A DNA stretch of 6,100 bases from Candidatus Cloacimonadota bacterium (GTDB lineage: Bacteria; Cloacimonadota; Cloacimonadia; Cloacimonadales; Cloacimonadaceae): contig JAGOGT010000078.1 of assembly GCA_017996595.1 (NCBI GenBank), positions 1-6,100 on the forward strand, written 5' to 3'. The notes beneath the pieces were generated by a model. The model saw only the letters and a list, made by a program, of their open reading frames with translations. It was not told the DNA's origin and made no database searches. A program made the position numbers and the translations under genes. This document shows positions 1-6,100 of this stretch, in pieces. Each line of letters starts with the position of its first letter. Position 1 is the first letter of the stretch.

Positions 1-1324
1 GCTCCTTCATGCCATGATACTTTTCCGGAAGTTTGAAGCGGACGGCGCGGTCCACGAAGTGTTCGGTGGTTTTTCCCACTAGTTGATGCCGGGTATCCAG
101 CAATTGGAATTCCATTTTGCGGATATCATAAAATTCATTTTCGGATACTTCGTAATTTATCTTCAGATCGCTCTTTTTCCGGTTCATGAAGATGGCGCTG
201 CTCACATAGGCGATTGGCTTGTCGATGGAGATTACGAGGTTGTCGCCTTTGTCATTGGGTTTGTCTTGAATGCTGAAATTCTCGGGCTTGGGAAGTTCGG
301 AGCTATTCAGCACTCTGAATTGTTTGGCAGAAACGGCAGCACTCTGTCCAGCATAATCCATGTAGCCAAAAACGATGCTGTAGTCATCCATATTGGCAGG
401 AAGAGCCAGTCCCACCTCTTTGGCATTAACCTGATGGTACAGGGTGGGAGCGTTGTAGATGTTGGTATTGGGGATTTGAAAGAGATTGATGGCACTATTT
501 TGCCAGGTAGCGGGAAGTGCTTCGCCATAGGCAGACATGCTTGCCTTGGGCACCAGCCAGGCTTCCCACATGGCAATATCGGGGCTGGAGAGGGGGAGAT
601 TCCACTCAAAATTAAAGATGCCGGTATCACGTACATATGTGCTGTACATCACAGCTTTGGGTTCGGGAGCATCATCCGTGGGCACTACCTCCTGGATATC
701 GGCATAGGGTAGATAGCGTCCGCGTTCATTGATGGCCAGCACGGTGTAATAATACTTGGTTCCGGCCATGGGCATAGCGTAAACATATTCCATGTTATAC
801 AGCTTCATGCCGGCGACAAGATCGTCATCCTGCTTGATAGGGAAGGTTTTATGGTAAAACTTACTGTTCTTCACAGCGGCCAGCACGTTGTAGCGATCCA
901 GCACGGCACCCAGCAGCTTGGGATCCTGAGGGAACCTGCGATAGAGGGGACTGTTATCCGCTTGTTGCTTTTCTTTCTTCAGGCGGGCCGGGGCAGATTC
1001 GAACTCGATGAGGGGCTGATCCCCACGGTCGTAATAGAATAGCTCGGGAGCCATAACTCCTGTTTTGGGATCCACTTCCACCGTTCCGGTGAGGAACAGG
1101 CTGTCTTTGGAAACACCGCGGTAGATGTGATAGGCGATAACGCGGTGGCTTTTATCCAGGGGTTTCCACTTCAGAATGATGCCGGCGCCATCGTCATAGG
1201 GCATATCGGAGGCGCTGATATCGGTGATTTTCCCCTTCAGGGAAGGCGATTTGGCTTGATCAGAGCTAATCAGACCCATGCAGATAAGCAGGATCACGAT
1301 CATGGCAGCAAGAGCTTTTTTCAT
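1..1324 (-). CDS. Secreted FN3-domain protein, paralogue of the gene at 3896-6100; 3' end outside window
   Basis: I translated this frame by hand from the ATG at 1324: 441 codons run without a stop to the left edge, so the C-terminus is missing. The ATG has AAGGA at 1333-1337 with an 8-nt spacer. Residues 1-24 form a Sec signal peptide (MKKALAAMIVILLICMGLIS) with likely cleavage near SSDQA. Residues about 28-215 form an FN3-type domain (ILKWKPLD near 51-58, YHIYRG 65-70, YYYTV 191-195), interrupted by a charged, lysine-rich insertion. A second beta module follows (FEWNLPL from 239), then a third opening with DKPNDKGDN (354-362). Modules two and three match the visible N-terminal part of the gene at 3896-6100, with identical spacing between motifs. 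By that homology the missing part probably holds a coiled coil, TM helix and DUF6754-like domain; this is inference. It lies 121 nt after the gene ending at 1446. Confidence 0.93.
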   Translation of the reverse strand, partial: MKKALAAMIVILLICMGLISSDQAKSPSLKGKITDISASDMPYDDGAGIILKWKPLDKSHRVIAYHIYRGVSKDSLFLTGTVEVDPKTGVMAPELFYYDRGDQPLIEFESAPARLKKEKQQADNSPLYRRFPQDPKLLGAVLDRYNVLAAVKNSKFYHKTFPIKQDDDLVAGMKLYNMEYVYAMPMAGTKYYYTVLAINERGRYLPYADIQEVVPTDDAPEPKAVMYSTYVRDTGIFNFEWNLPLSSPDIAMWEAWLVPKASMSAYGEALPATWQNSAINLFQIPNTNIYNAPTLYHQVNAKEVGLALPANMDDYSIVFGYMDYAGQSAAVSAKQFRVLNSSELPKPENFSIQDKPNDKGDNLVISIDKPIAYVSSAIFMNRKKSDLKINYEVSENEFYDIRKMEFQLLDTRHQLVGKTTEHFVDRAVRFKLPEKYHGMKE

Positions 1325-1354
1325 CTAAAAAATCCTTGGGCTGGGGCAACGGTA

Positions 1355-1373
1355 CCATCCGCAAAGGGGACGG
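1355..1373 (-). other. Small stem-loop in the leader of the gene at 1-1324
   Basis: On the minus strand CCGTCC and GGATGG can pair over 6 bp (one G-U) around a 7-nt loop. It lies about 30 nt upstream of the start codon and does not cover the ribosome binding site (AAGGA at 1333-1337). It also overlaps an 8-bp palindrome, ACGGCCGT, at 1370-1377. No known riboswitch is recognisable and this may be incidental. Confidence 0.2.
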
Positions 1374-1397
1374 CCGTGACAGTCATGATGTATTGTC

Positions 1398-1434
1398 AGG
1401 GAGCCCGGGGCTAGATTATAGCTTTGGGCTCCCT
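1398..1434 (-). terminator. GC-rich stem-loop after the fourth gene, terminator-like but without a U-tract
   Basis: A perfect 9-bp inverted repeat, AGGGAGCCC at 1398-1406 and GGGCTCCCT at 1426-1434, encloses a second small repeat, GCTA (1410-1413) and TAGC (1419-1422). It lies 11 nt past the stop of the gene ending at 1446, where a terminator or 3'-stabilising hairpin would be expected. On the minus-strand RNA the CCC and AAA between the stems do not pair. On a plus-strand RNA they become GGG opposite UUU (wobble), giving a nearly continuous 16-bp stem. Neither side is followed by a run of U, so intrinsic termination would be weak. It could instead be an attenuator or processing site. Confidence 0.4.
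1415..1420 (-). promoter_or_regulatory. Candidate -10 box (TATAAT) for the gene at 1-1324
   Basis: A perfect TATAAT on the minus strand lies in the loop of the 1398-1434 inverted repeat, about 90 nt upstream of the ATG at 1324. No convincing TTGACA-like -35 box sits 16-18 bp upstream and there is no TG extension, so this rests on one hexamer. The hexamer overlaps the inner stem of the hairpin and may be coincidental. Confidence 0.25.
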
Positions 1435-1445
1435 AAACCTTGTGT

Positions 1446-2048
1446 TTATTTTAAGAGACCGAGGACGTCATTCACCAGGAACTGGATACGTCCGATAAGT
1501 AGGGAAATACGAGCCATAACGGTCATTCCGAAGGAAGCGCCGAAGCCGATCATCATGTACCATTTGCCGATATTCACGAACTTGCCATAGGTTCCGCTGT
1601 GTGCTTTGGAGAAGAAGAAATAAAGCAGCACGGCAACGGTTCCCAGGAAAATCAGGAACAGATTCAGGGTCTCGATGGGAACCATGGCCTGGCGCATCTG
1701 CACCAGAATGGAAGCATGAATACCCATGGGCACTCCCATACCGATCGACATCATCGAAAAGGCAATGGGATACCTGGACAGCCAACCCAGCTTGCGGGAG
1801 AAACGGAACAGATAGAGCATACCCAGGATGGCAGGGAAGATAAGGTAGTAATTATGCTTCAGCACAATCGGTTGCCACACGTAGGGAATGAAGAGGCGTT
1901 CATAGGTGAATACCAATCCATAGCCCAGGGAAATACCTACCAGCAGTTGCTCGGCCATTTGGTAGAAAGGATTGTCCTTATACAGGAAAGAGAAGATGCA
2001 CAGGGTGAAGAAAGCACCCACCAGATTACTCATTAATTCATAAGACAT
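1446..2048 (-). CDS. Conserved polytopic membrane protein (about 6-7 TM) of unknown function
   Basis: A 200-residue integral membrane protein. Hydrophobic helices lie at about 6-22, 31-49, 67-81, 93-115, 125-146 and 162-180, with a last amphipathic or TM helix at about 183-199. Basic loops (RFSRKLGWLSR near 82-92, and the lysine-bearing loop 148-163) suggest cytoplasmic faces and hence an N-out orientation. Distinctive motifs are DNPFYQMAEQLLVGISLGY (25-43) and a glycine-rich FGASFGMTVMARISLLIGR (169-187). I recall comparable motifs in uncharacterised proteins of the same gene neighbourhood in other phyla, without a known role. The ATG at 2048 has GGAG 8 nt upstream and starts 12 nt after the preceding stop, so it is the fourth gene of the tight operon. 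A GC-rich stem-loop begins 11 nt after its stop. Confidence 0.92.
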   Translation of the reverse strand: MSYELMSNLVGAFFTLCIFSFLYKDNPFYQMAEQLLVGISLGYGLVFTYERLFIPYVWQPIVLKHNYYLIFPAILGMLYLFRFSRKLGWLSRYPIAFSMMSIGMGVPMGIHASILVQMRQAMVPIETLNLFLIFLGTVAVLLYFFFSKAHSGTYGKFVNIGKWYMMIGFGASFGMTVMARISLLIGRIQFLVNDVLGLLK

Positions 2049-2060
2049 TATTCTCTCTCC

Positions 2061-3242
2061 TTAGTTCTTTGCCGCTCTGGCTTTTTGGATGAAGTAGCCG
2101 ATATTACCCAGGAGGATGAACACAATGATCATGATGTGGGCTACGGACTGAGCATTCATACCGATGCGGGCAACCTTGAATTTATAGATGGTATTGCGGG
2201 TGAGGCGATTGATATCTTCGAAGGCATATTCTCCCATCTGATCGCGCAATTGGGGAGTGATTTTAGTTACATCCACGATCACCTTGCCATCGGTTTCCTC
2301 TTTGAGGCTATTGAATAATCCCACTTGCTCGGGATACTTAGCCAGGAAGGCAGTATATTCCGCCGGGGTAAATTCCGCTTTGGTCTGGGTAGTGATGTTG
2401 ATCAGCTTTTTGGTGCTTTCATCATTCAGGATTTCACGGCCAAAGGGGCGTCCCGGAAGCAGCTTCTTGCCATCGGCATCGGTTCTGATGCGATAGTCGC
2501 GTCCCGGTTCACGGTAGGCGGCGAATACATCCACCAGCTTTTCATATTCGGCAGCGCCTTTCAATCCTGCCAGCATGCCGATCAACTGACCGGATTGCAG
2601 GTAAGGATATTCGTCGGCAGCCATCACGGCAGTAACACCCACAGCTACATTAAGGCCAAATTTCGGCCGTGCGTAGGTGATCCACATTCCGCCAGCGGAG
2701 CTTCCGGAGAATTCCACAGCCAGATTCATTTCATTATAGTTATTGATGCCCTTCATGATCTCCAGGCTTTCCAGCTTGCGTCCTTCGGCATCGGTATTCA
2801 TGGTATTGGCGATATTATCACCCATACCCAGCACCATGGCAAAGGCCTGAGGCTTATAGCCAAAGTTACAGTAATCCACACCGCTCTTGATATTCGGGAA
2901 TTCCTCTTTCACGCTGTTCAGAGCAAAATCAATGATCGGGGCTCCGGAAGTGAACCAGGTGAGGGTGAATACTTTCACATTGCGTTCGAAGCAATGGCGC
3001 AGGATGGCCACTTCCATGGGGTAGAGCTCCGGCATCGTAGCGGCATCGTGATAGAAACTCAGCAGCACGGCACGATCTTCTCTTCCCGCAAAGGAATCGA
3101 TCATCTGATACAGATTCTCCGTAGGCGGAGAGGTTACGTTATCCGAATTATAGGGAATCATCAGGGGAATGATAATCGCCAGGGCCACTACGATGTAGAT
3201 GTAGCGCCGGTCGAGTTGTTGCATTCTTTCAAGTAGATTCAT
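2061..3242 (-). CDS. Membrane-anchored alpha/beta-domain protein, TM helix at each end, unknown function
   Basis: With the start at 3242 the product is 393 residues: a basic N-tail (MNLLERMQQLDRR), a TM helix (about 15-30), a soluble domain (about 40-360), and a C-terminal TM helix (about 367-385) ending in basic KARAAKN. Positive-inside topology leaves the soluble domain extracytoplasmic. The domain alternates strands and helices (RAVLLSFYHD, VKVFTLTWF, FAMVLGMGDN, LAVEFSGSS) and ends its core with GMLAGLKGAAEYEK. A hydrophilic stretch of about 100 residues (about 244-345) follows before the last TM helix. The start is ambiguous: in-frame ATGs exist at 3254 (TGATG overlap with the upstream stop), 3248 and 3242, plus a TTG at 3257. 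I chose 3242 because GGAG lies 6 nt upstream, as at the preceding gene. I recall similar proteins next to DUF6754 genes, but know no tested function. The stop is 12 nt before the next gene. Confidence 0.93.
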   Translation of the reverse strand: MNLLERMQQLDRRYIYIVVALAIIIPLMIPYNSDNVTSPPTENLYQMIDSFAGREDRAVLLSFYHDAATMPELYPMEVAILRHCFERNVKVFTLTWFTSGAPIIDFALNSVKEEFPNIKSGVDYCNFGYKPQAFAMVLGMGDNIANTMNTDAEGRKLESLEIMKGINNYNEMNLAVEFSGSSAGGMWITYARPKFGLNVAVGVTAVMAADEYPYLQSGQLIGMLAGLKGAAEYEKLVDVFAAYREPGRDYRIRTDADGKKLLPGRPFGREILNDESTKKLINITTQTKAEFTPAEYTAFLAKYPEQVGLFNSLKEETDGKVIVDVTKITPQLRDQMGEYAFEDINRLTRNTIYKFKVARIGMNAQSVAHIMIIVFILLGNIGYFIQKARAAKN

Positions 3243-3248
3243 TTTCAT

Positions 3249-3252
3249 CTCC
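3249..3252 (-). promoter_or_regulatory. GGAG ribosome binding site deciding the start at 3242
   Basis: On the minus strand the region reads TTGATGGAGATGAAAATGAAT. GGAG lies 6 nt before the ATG at 3242, the same spacing as GAGG before the ATG at 3883. The alternative ATG at 3254 shares its A with the upstream stop (TGATG) and has only a G-rich tract (GGCGGGG) in front. Re-initiation there is possible and would add four residues. Confidence 0.55.
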
Positions 3253-3253
3253 A

Positions 3254-3883
3254 TCAATCCCCGCCGCCCAGATAGGAGCGTTCAATACCCAGCAGGATCT
3301 TCAGTGAGGTGGCCACGGAGCCAAGACCCACGCCCAGCAGAATTCCGCGCTTGGAAGCCAGATTGGGCACATCGAGAATCCATTGCGAAATAGCAGGCAA
3401 GTGCCGGGAAATCTTCACTCCCAAAGGCACCTGAGCCAGCATCACCACTATTGCCGCCAAAAGCAGCACTGTAGCCTCCGCAGAACGTGCCCGGAATGCC
3501 TTGTAAGCTGCAGAAGCCATATAAAAAGCCAGCAGCGAGAACATCGTAGCGCTCATGGGCATTTGCATATTTTCGAACATCCACATCAGCATGCTGCCCT
3601 TTTGGGTGCCGCCGATAAATCCGGCCAGGGAAGTAATAATGAATCCGGCATAGAAGAAATAGCTGAATTGCCATTTCGGTGCGCGGCGTTTGATCTTACT
3701 ATTGTGCATCATGCTCAGGCTGATCACCCCGAGGAGCATGGCAAAAGGTGAGGAAGCATAAGCCCAGGGAAGGTAGAACTTATTGTAGAAGTCATCCTGC
3801 AGGATCTTATGTGGGCTGAAGGCATACATCACCCAGATAATTCCGCCCAGGATCACGATTAGCAAAGGAATTGTTTTTTTCAT
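3254..3883 (-). CDS. Conserved six-TM membrane protein of unknown function
   Basis: A 209-residue, very hydrophobic protein. I count six TM helices at about 4-22, 38-58, 73-91, 105-127, 136-154 and 178-198. Basic stretches (SKIKRR at 62-67, KAFRAR at 128-133) sit at alternate ends, fitting N-in and C-in. The most distinctive stretches are SAAYKAFRARSAEATVLL (about 124-141) and, near the C-terminus, RGILLGVGLG and LLGIERSYLG. I recall similar motifs from uncharacterised membrane proteins encoded beside DUF6754-type genes; this is memory, not a search. The ATG at 3883 is preceded by GAGG with a 6-nt spacer, and the gene starts 12 nt after the stop of the upstream gene, so co-transcription and likely assembly with its neighbours are inferred. 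No transporter signature or catalytic motif is evident. Confidence 0.93.
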   Translation of the reverse strand: MKKTIPLLIVILGGIIWVMYAFSPHKILQDDFYNKFYLPWAYASSPFAMLLGVISLSMMHNSKIKRRAPKWQFSYFFYAGFIITSLAGFIGGTQKGSMLMWMFENMQMPMSATMFSLLAFYMASAAYKAFRARSAEATVLLLAAIVVMLAQVPLGVKISRHLPAISQWILDVPNLASKRGILLGVGLGSVATSLKILLGIERSYLGGGD

Positions 3884-3895
3884 TCTTAGCCTCGT

Positions 3896-6100
3896 TTATT
3901 TCAGCGGTAAGAGCTTGGTTATAGCGGTGAATTGGAAGGTGGAGAGCACTGCCCCTGCGATCATCACAATGAGAATCAAGAATTTATAGTAATCCTGACC
4001 TTTCAGAGTTCCCAGCTGCATTGGCTCGCGATTCAGATATGCGGATGCGGCATACAGCTCTTCACCGATCAGAGTGTAGTCACAAGTTGTAATAAAGAAG
4101 GGGATTTGGGTAACGGCATCGGTTCCCGCGATTTGCACGGCGCCCACGGCATTTCCTGTTTCGGTCATCAGCAACGCTTCGGCAGCGAAGAATCCCAAGT
4201 AGAAACAGGTGGCGGCACGCTCACGGATCATGATACCATTCACGCCGGCCACATAGGCAAATTGCACATCGGTGAGGAAGAATACGCTGTTCCTGTCAAA
4301 GGTATCAGGGCGGCCCACCGCATAGTGTGCTTCACGCACGATTTCCTGCACCACCGGCATGGTGATGTAGTTATACATCGGCACGATCAGCTTGGTGTCA
4401 TATTCTGCCGCCTTGCGGGCTACCGAGCCTATGATCCCCATGGAAGCGATCGTGGCCACGTCGGAAAGTGCAGCGGTACCCATCATATACATGATCGGGC
4501 GTCCCATTTCTGTGGCACGACCTACGGCATTGTCTATTTCCTGAAGTCCGGCCAGGGGACGCACATAGAGGTCTTTACCACGGCGTGCCAGATTCACGAA
4601 GATCACCACCATGGCTCCAAAGATCAGCATCGCAATCAGGGTAACGATCTTATTGGTATCAAACCAATTGGACACCGGCTTCATATAGGCAATCTCGTCG
4701 CCCTCTTTGGCCAGTTCCGATTCATTGAAGAGGCCCTTATTATCGGTACGAACCACCTGATAACTCTGATAGCGGCTATAGTCCTCGCGAACCTTGGCAA
4801 TATAGCGCATTCTGGCTTTGCGGCCACTGATGGAATTGGCTTTCAGAAGGTCGGCATTTTCTTTATAAGCTGCCAGTTGATTTCCCAGTTTTTCCAGCTG
4901 AGCGTCGATCTGAGCAATTGCGGCAGGATCGGCTAAACTCTGTTTCTGAGCAGTCATTTCCGTGATCTGCTTTTGCAGGTCTTCCACCTTTTCTTTGGCT
5001 TGCTTCACTCCCAGTTCCGGGAAGATGCTGGTATCGATGCGAACCTTATTCTTTTTGTCATAAACAAGATCGGTATCGGCAGAGAACAGCACCATCGGGG
5101 TGGTGATATCACCGGATTTCAGCTTGCGAGCCTTGCGCTCCATGCCCATGGCACCTTGCACCAAAGTAATCAAGGAATCTCCCTGGGCAAAGCTGAATCC
5201 ATATACGGGCTTTTGCAGAGTGCTGGGATAAGGAATGGGAACATCCAGGCTATTATCAAAAGAGGTATTCTTCTTCACCAGGGTCAGATTATCGGATGCA
5301 ACCGTTTTTTTGTATACTACATTACTGATAGTGGATACATCCTTTCCATTGCGATACAATTCCTTGGTGGGAAGCAGGGTCATCATGCTCTTGTCATACA
5401 TCAGATCTTGTTCCAGATGATAGCCCTCGGCTATGGCAGGCGTGCCTTCCATGGTGATCTTCACCCGGAAGCCCTTCTTATAATCATAGCCTTTGGGAAC
5501 CTTCATCACGATGGAATTATCGGGATAGAATTCCTTGATCTTTACGAAAGACTTGCTTTCACCTTGCTTGAAGAATTCAAAATAGATGCTTTTTACATCT
5601 TGATTTTCGGTCTTGTTCAGTTGGTAATTGATGCGGAATTTACTGAATTCGGAGTTTAAAGCGGTGGTTTTCACCACAAAGCAGATCGGATCATCCCACA
5701 CCACGGTAAGCTTATCGCCCTTGTCATTGGGTTTATCTTCGACTTTAAAGATGGATAGGGGCGGCAGATCAGCCTTGGTTTTCAGCCGCGGAGTGCTGAG
5801 TGAGGAAAGAGAACTGAAGCCATCCGCATCCATTAATTGCAGTGCATATCTGGCATTGGTAAAAGCTTCGGGACTGGCATCCGGAGGCAACTGCACAATC
5901 GCATAGTTCTTCAGTTGAAGTTGGCCATAGCCGATTCCACCGGCCGTGATAATTTCGGTGCGGCCCTGCAGAGCTTCCGGAACGTCTTTCATTTGTGCCC
6001 AAAGCGTATCGCTGATGGCAGGAAGCTTGTGGATCTGATATTGAACTATGTCATCCTTATATAATGGCAGTTCCCATTCAAAACGCAGTTCCCGGGAATC
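3896..6100 (-). CDS. Large membrane-anchored FN3-like / DUF6754-like protein, 5' end outside window
   Basis: The frame is open to the right edge. Upstream of an internal ATG at 5992, 36 more codons read on without a stop, so 734 residues are visible and the true start lies outside. In visible numbering: beta-rich FN3-like modules (about 1-350, with PNDKGD at 124-129); a helical coiled-coil hairpin (about 365-420); a basic linker; a TM helix (about 485-505) followed by RRGK; an alpha/beta Rossmann-like domain (about 515-704) with GRATEMGRP and LIGEELYAASAYL motifs; and a last TM helix (about 706-724). The positive-inside rule puts the beta region and coiled coil outside the cytoplasm and the alpha/beta domain inside. 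I match the alpha/beta domain to Pfam DUF6754 from memory only. By comparison with the paralogue at 1-1324, about 230 N-terminal residues including a signal peptide are missing. It leads a tight operon, with 12 nt to the next gene. Function is unknown. Confidence 0.95.
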   Translation of the reverse strand, partial: DSRELRFEWELPLYKDDIVQYQIHKLPAISDTLWAQMKDVPEALQGRTEIITAGGIGYGQLQLKNYAIVQLPPDASPEAFTNARYALQLMDADGFSSLSSLSTPRLKTKADLPPLSIFKVEDKPNDKGDKLTVVWDDPICFVVKTTALNSEFSKFRINYQLNKTENQDVKSIYFEFFKQGESKSFVKIKEFYPDNSIVMKVPKGYDYKKGFRVKITMEGTPAIAEGYHLEQDLMYDKSMMTLLPTKELYRNGKDVSTISNVVYKKTVASDNLTLVKKNTSFDNSLDVPIPYPSTLQKPVYGFSFAQGDSLITLVQGAMGMERKARKLKSGDITTPMVLFSADTDLVYDKKNKVRIDTSIFPELGVKQAKEKVEDLQKQITEMTAQKQSLADPAAIAQIDAQLEKLGNQLAAYKENADLLKANSISGRKARMRYIAKVREDYSRYQSYQVVRTDNKGLFNESELAKEGDEIAYMKPVSNWFDTNKIVTLIAMLIFGAMVVIFVNLARRGKDLYVRPLAGLQEIDNAVGRATEMGRPIMYMMGTAALSDVATIASMGIIGSVARKAAEYDTKLIVPMYNYITMPVVQEIVREAHYAVGRPDTFDRNSVFFLTDVQFAYVAGVNGIMIRERAATCFYLGFFAAEALLMTETGNAVGAVQIAGTDAVTQIPFFITTCDYTLIGEELYAASAYLNREPMQLGTLKGQDYYKFLILIVMIAGAVLSTFQFTAITKLLPLK

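Noticed and set aside
83..712. Plus-strand open frame of 209 codons near the left edge
   Set aside because: It is opposite the FN3 paralogue, whose minus-strand frame is open over 441 codons, starts with a signal peptide and matches the right-edge gene.
1278..1324. Possible lipoprotein signal (Cys at residue 15 of the left-edge gene)
   Set aside because: The residues before the cysteine are LLI, lacking the small A/G/S at -1 that a lipobox needs. An ordinary Sec signal peptide fits better.
1325..1445. Riboswitch or small RNA in the gap
   Set aside because: Only short stems are present and no known riboswitch core is recognisable. The gap is too short and ill-defined to call an RNA gene.
2681..2695. 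GSSAG in the third gene, matching the G-x-S-x-G serine hydrolase pattern
   Set aside because: No matching catalytic His/Asp arrangement could be identified, and the related-looking domain of the large gene has no serine there (AVQIAGTDA), so this is probably a chance match.
2325..3236. Long open frame on the plus strand (303 codons)
   Set aside because: It is antisense to the anchored alpha/beta protein, its product is histidine-rich without recognisable motifs, and no ribosome binding site was seen. The minus-strand frame has clear TM helices and operon spacing.
3932..4936. Long open frame on the plus strand (334 codons)
   Set aside because: It lies wholly antisense to the coiled-coil, TM and DUF6754-like part of the large gene. 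Its translation is rich in H, G and I with no domain-like pattern, as expected for a shadow of minus-strand codon bias.
1..6100. Mobile element, tRNA/rRNA, CRISPR or phage content
   Set aside because: No transposase, integrase, terminal repeats, tRNA-like clover leaf or regularly spaced repeats were seen. The only long repeat-like similarity is the protein-level paralogy.

Overview
All five recognisable genes lie on the minus strand and are read from right to left. The window looks like bacterial chromosome with roughly balanced base composition. It has no mobile-element, phage, tRNA, rRNA or CRISPR signal. From memory, these protein families occur in uncultured or deep-branching bacteria such as Cloacimonadota, Chloroflexota and Planctomycetota. 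Gene style and composition make a Cloacimonadota-like source my best guess, but this is weak inference.

In order of transcription: (1) 3896-6100, the C-terminal 734 residues of a large membrane-anchored protein with beta-sandwich (FN3-like) modules, a coiled-coil hairpin, one TM helix, a conserved Rossmann-like domain resembling Pfam DUF6754, and a terminal TM helix. (2) 3254-3883, a six-TM protein. (3) 2061-3242, a soluble alpha/beta domain held between two TM helices. (4) 1446-2048, a six- or seven-TM protein. (5) After a 121-bp gap, 1-1324 holds the N-terminal 441 residues of a secreted FN3-domain protein that is a clear paralogue of gene 1 and runs off the left edge.

Genes 1 to 4 are separated by only 11-12 nt, each gap carrying a Shine-Dalgarno sequence, so they almost certainly form one operon. 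The 121-bp gap holds a GC-rich stem-loop just after gene 4, a TATAAT hexamer inside that stem-loop, and a good ribosome binding site for gene 5. It may be a partial transcription boundary where a second, duplicated block begins.

Taken together this looks like an uncharacterised envelope complex: two polytopic partners (genes 2 and 4), an anchored alpha/beta protein predicted to face outward (gene 3), and one or two large proteins with long extracytoplasmic beta-rich regions (genes 1 and 5). Gene 1 also has an inward-facing alpha/beta domain. I found no catalytic motif or characterised homologue that fixes a biochemical function.
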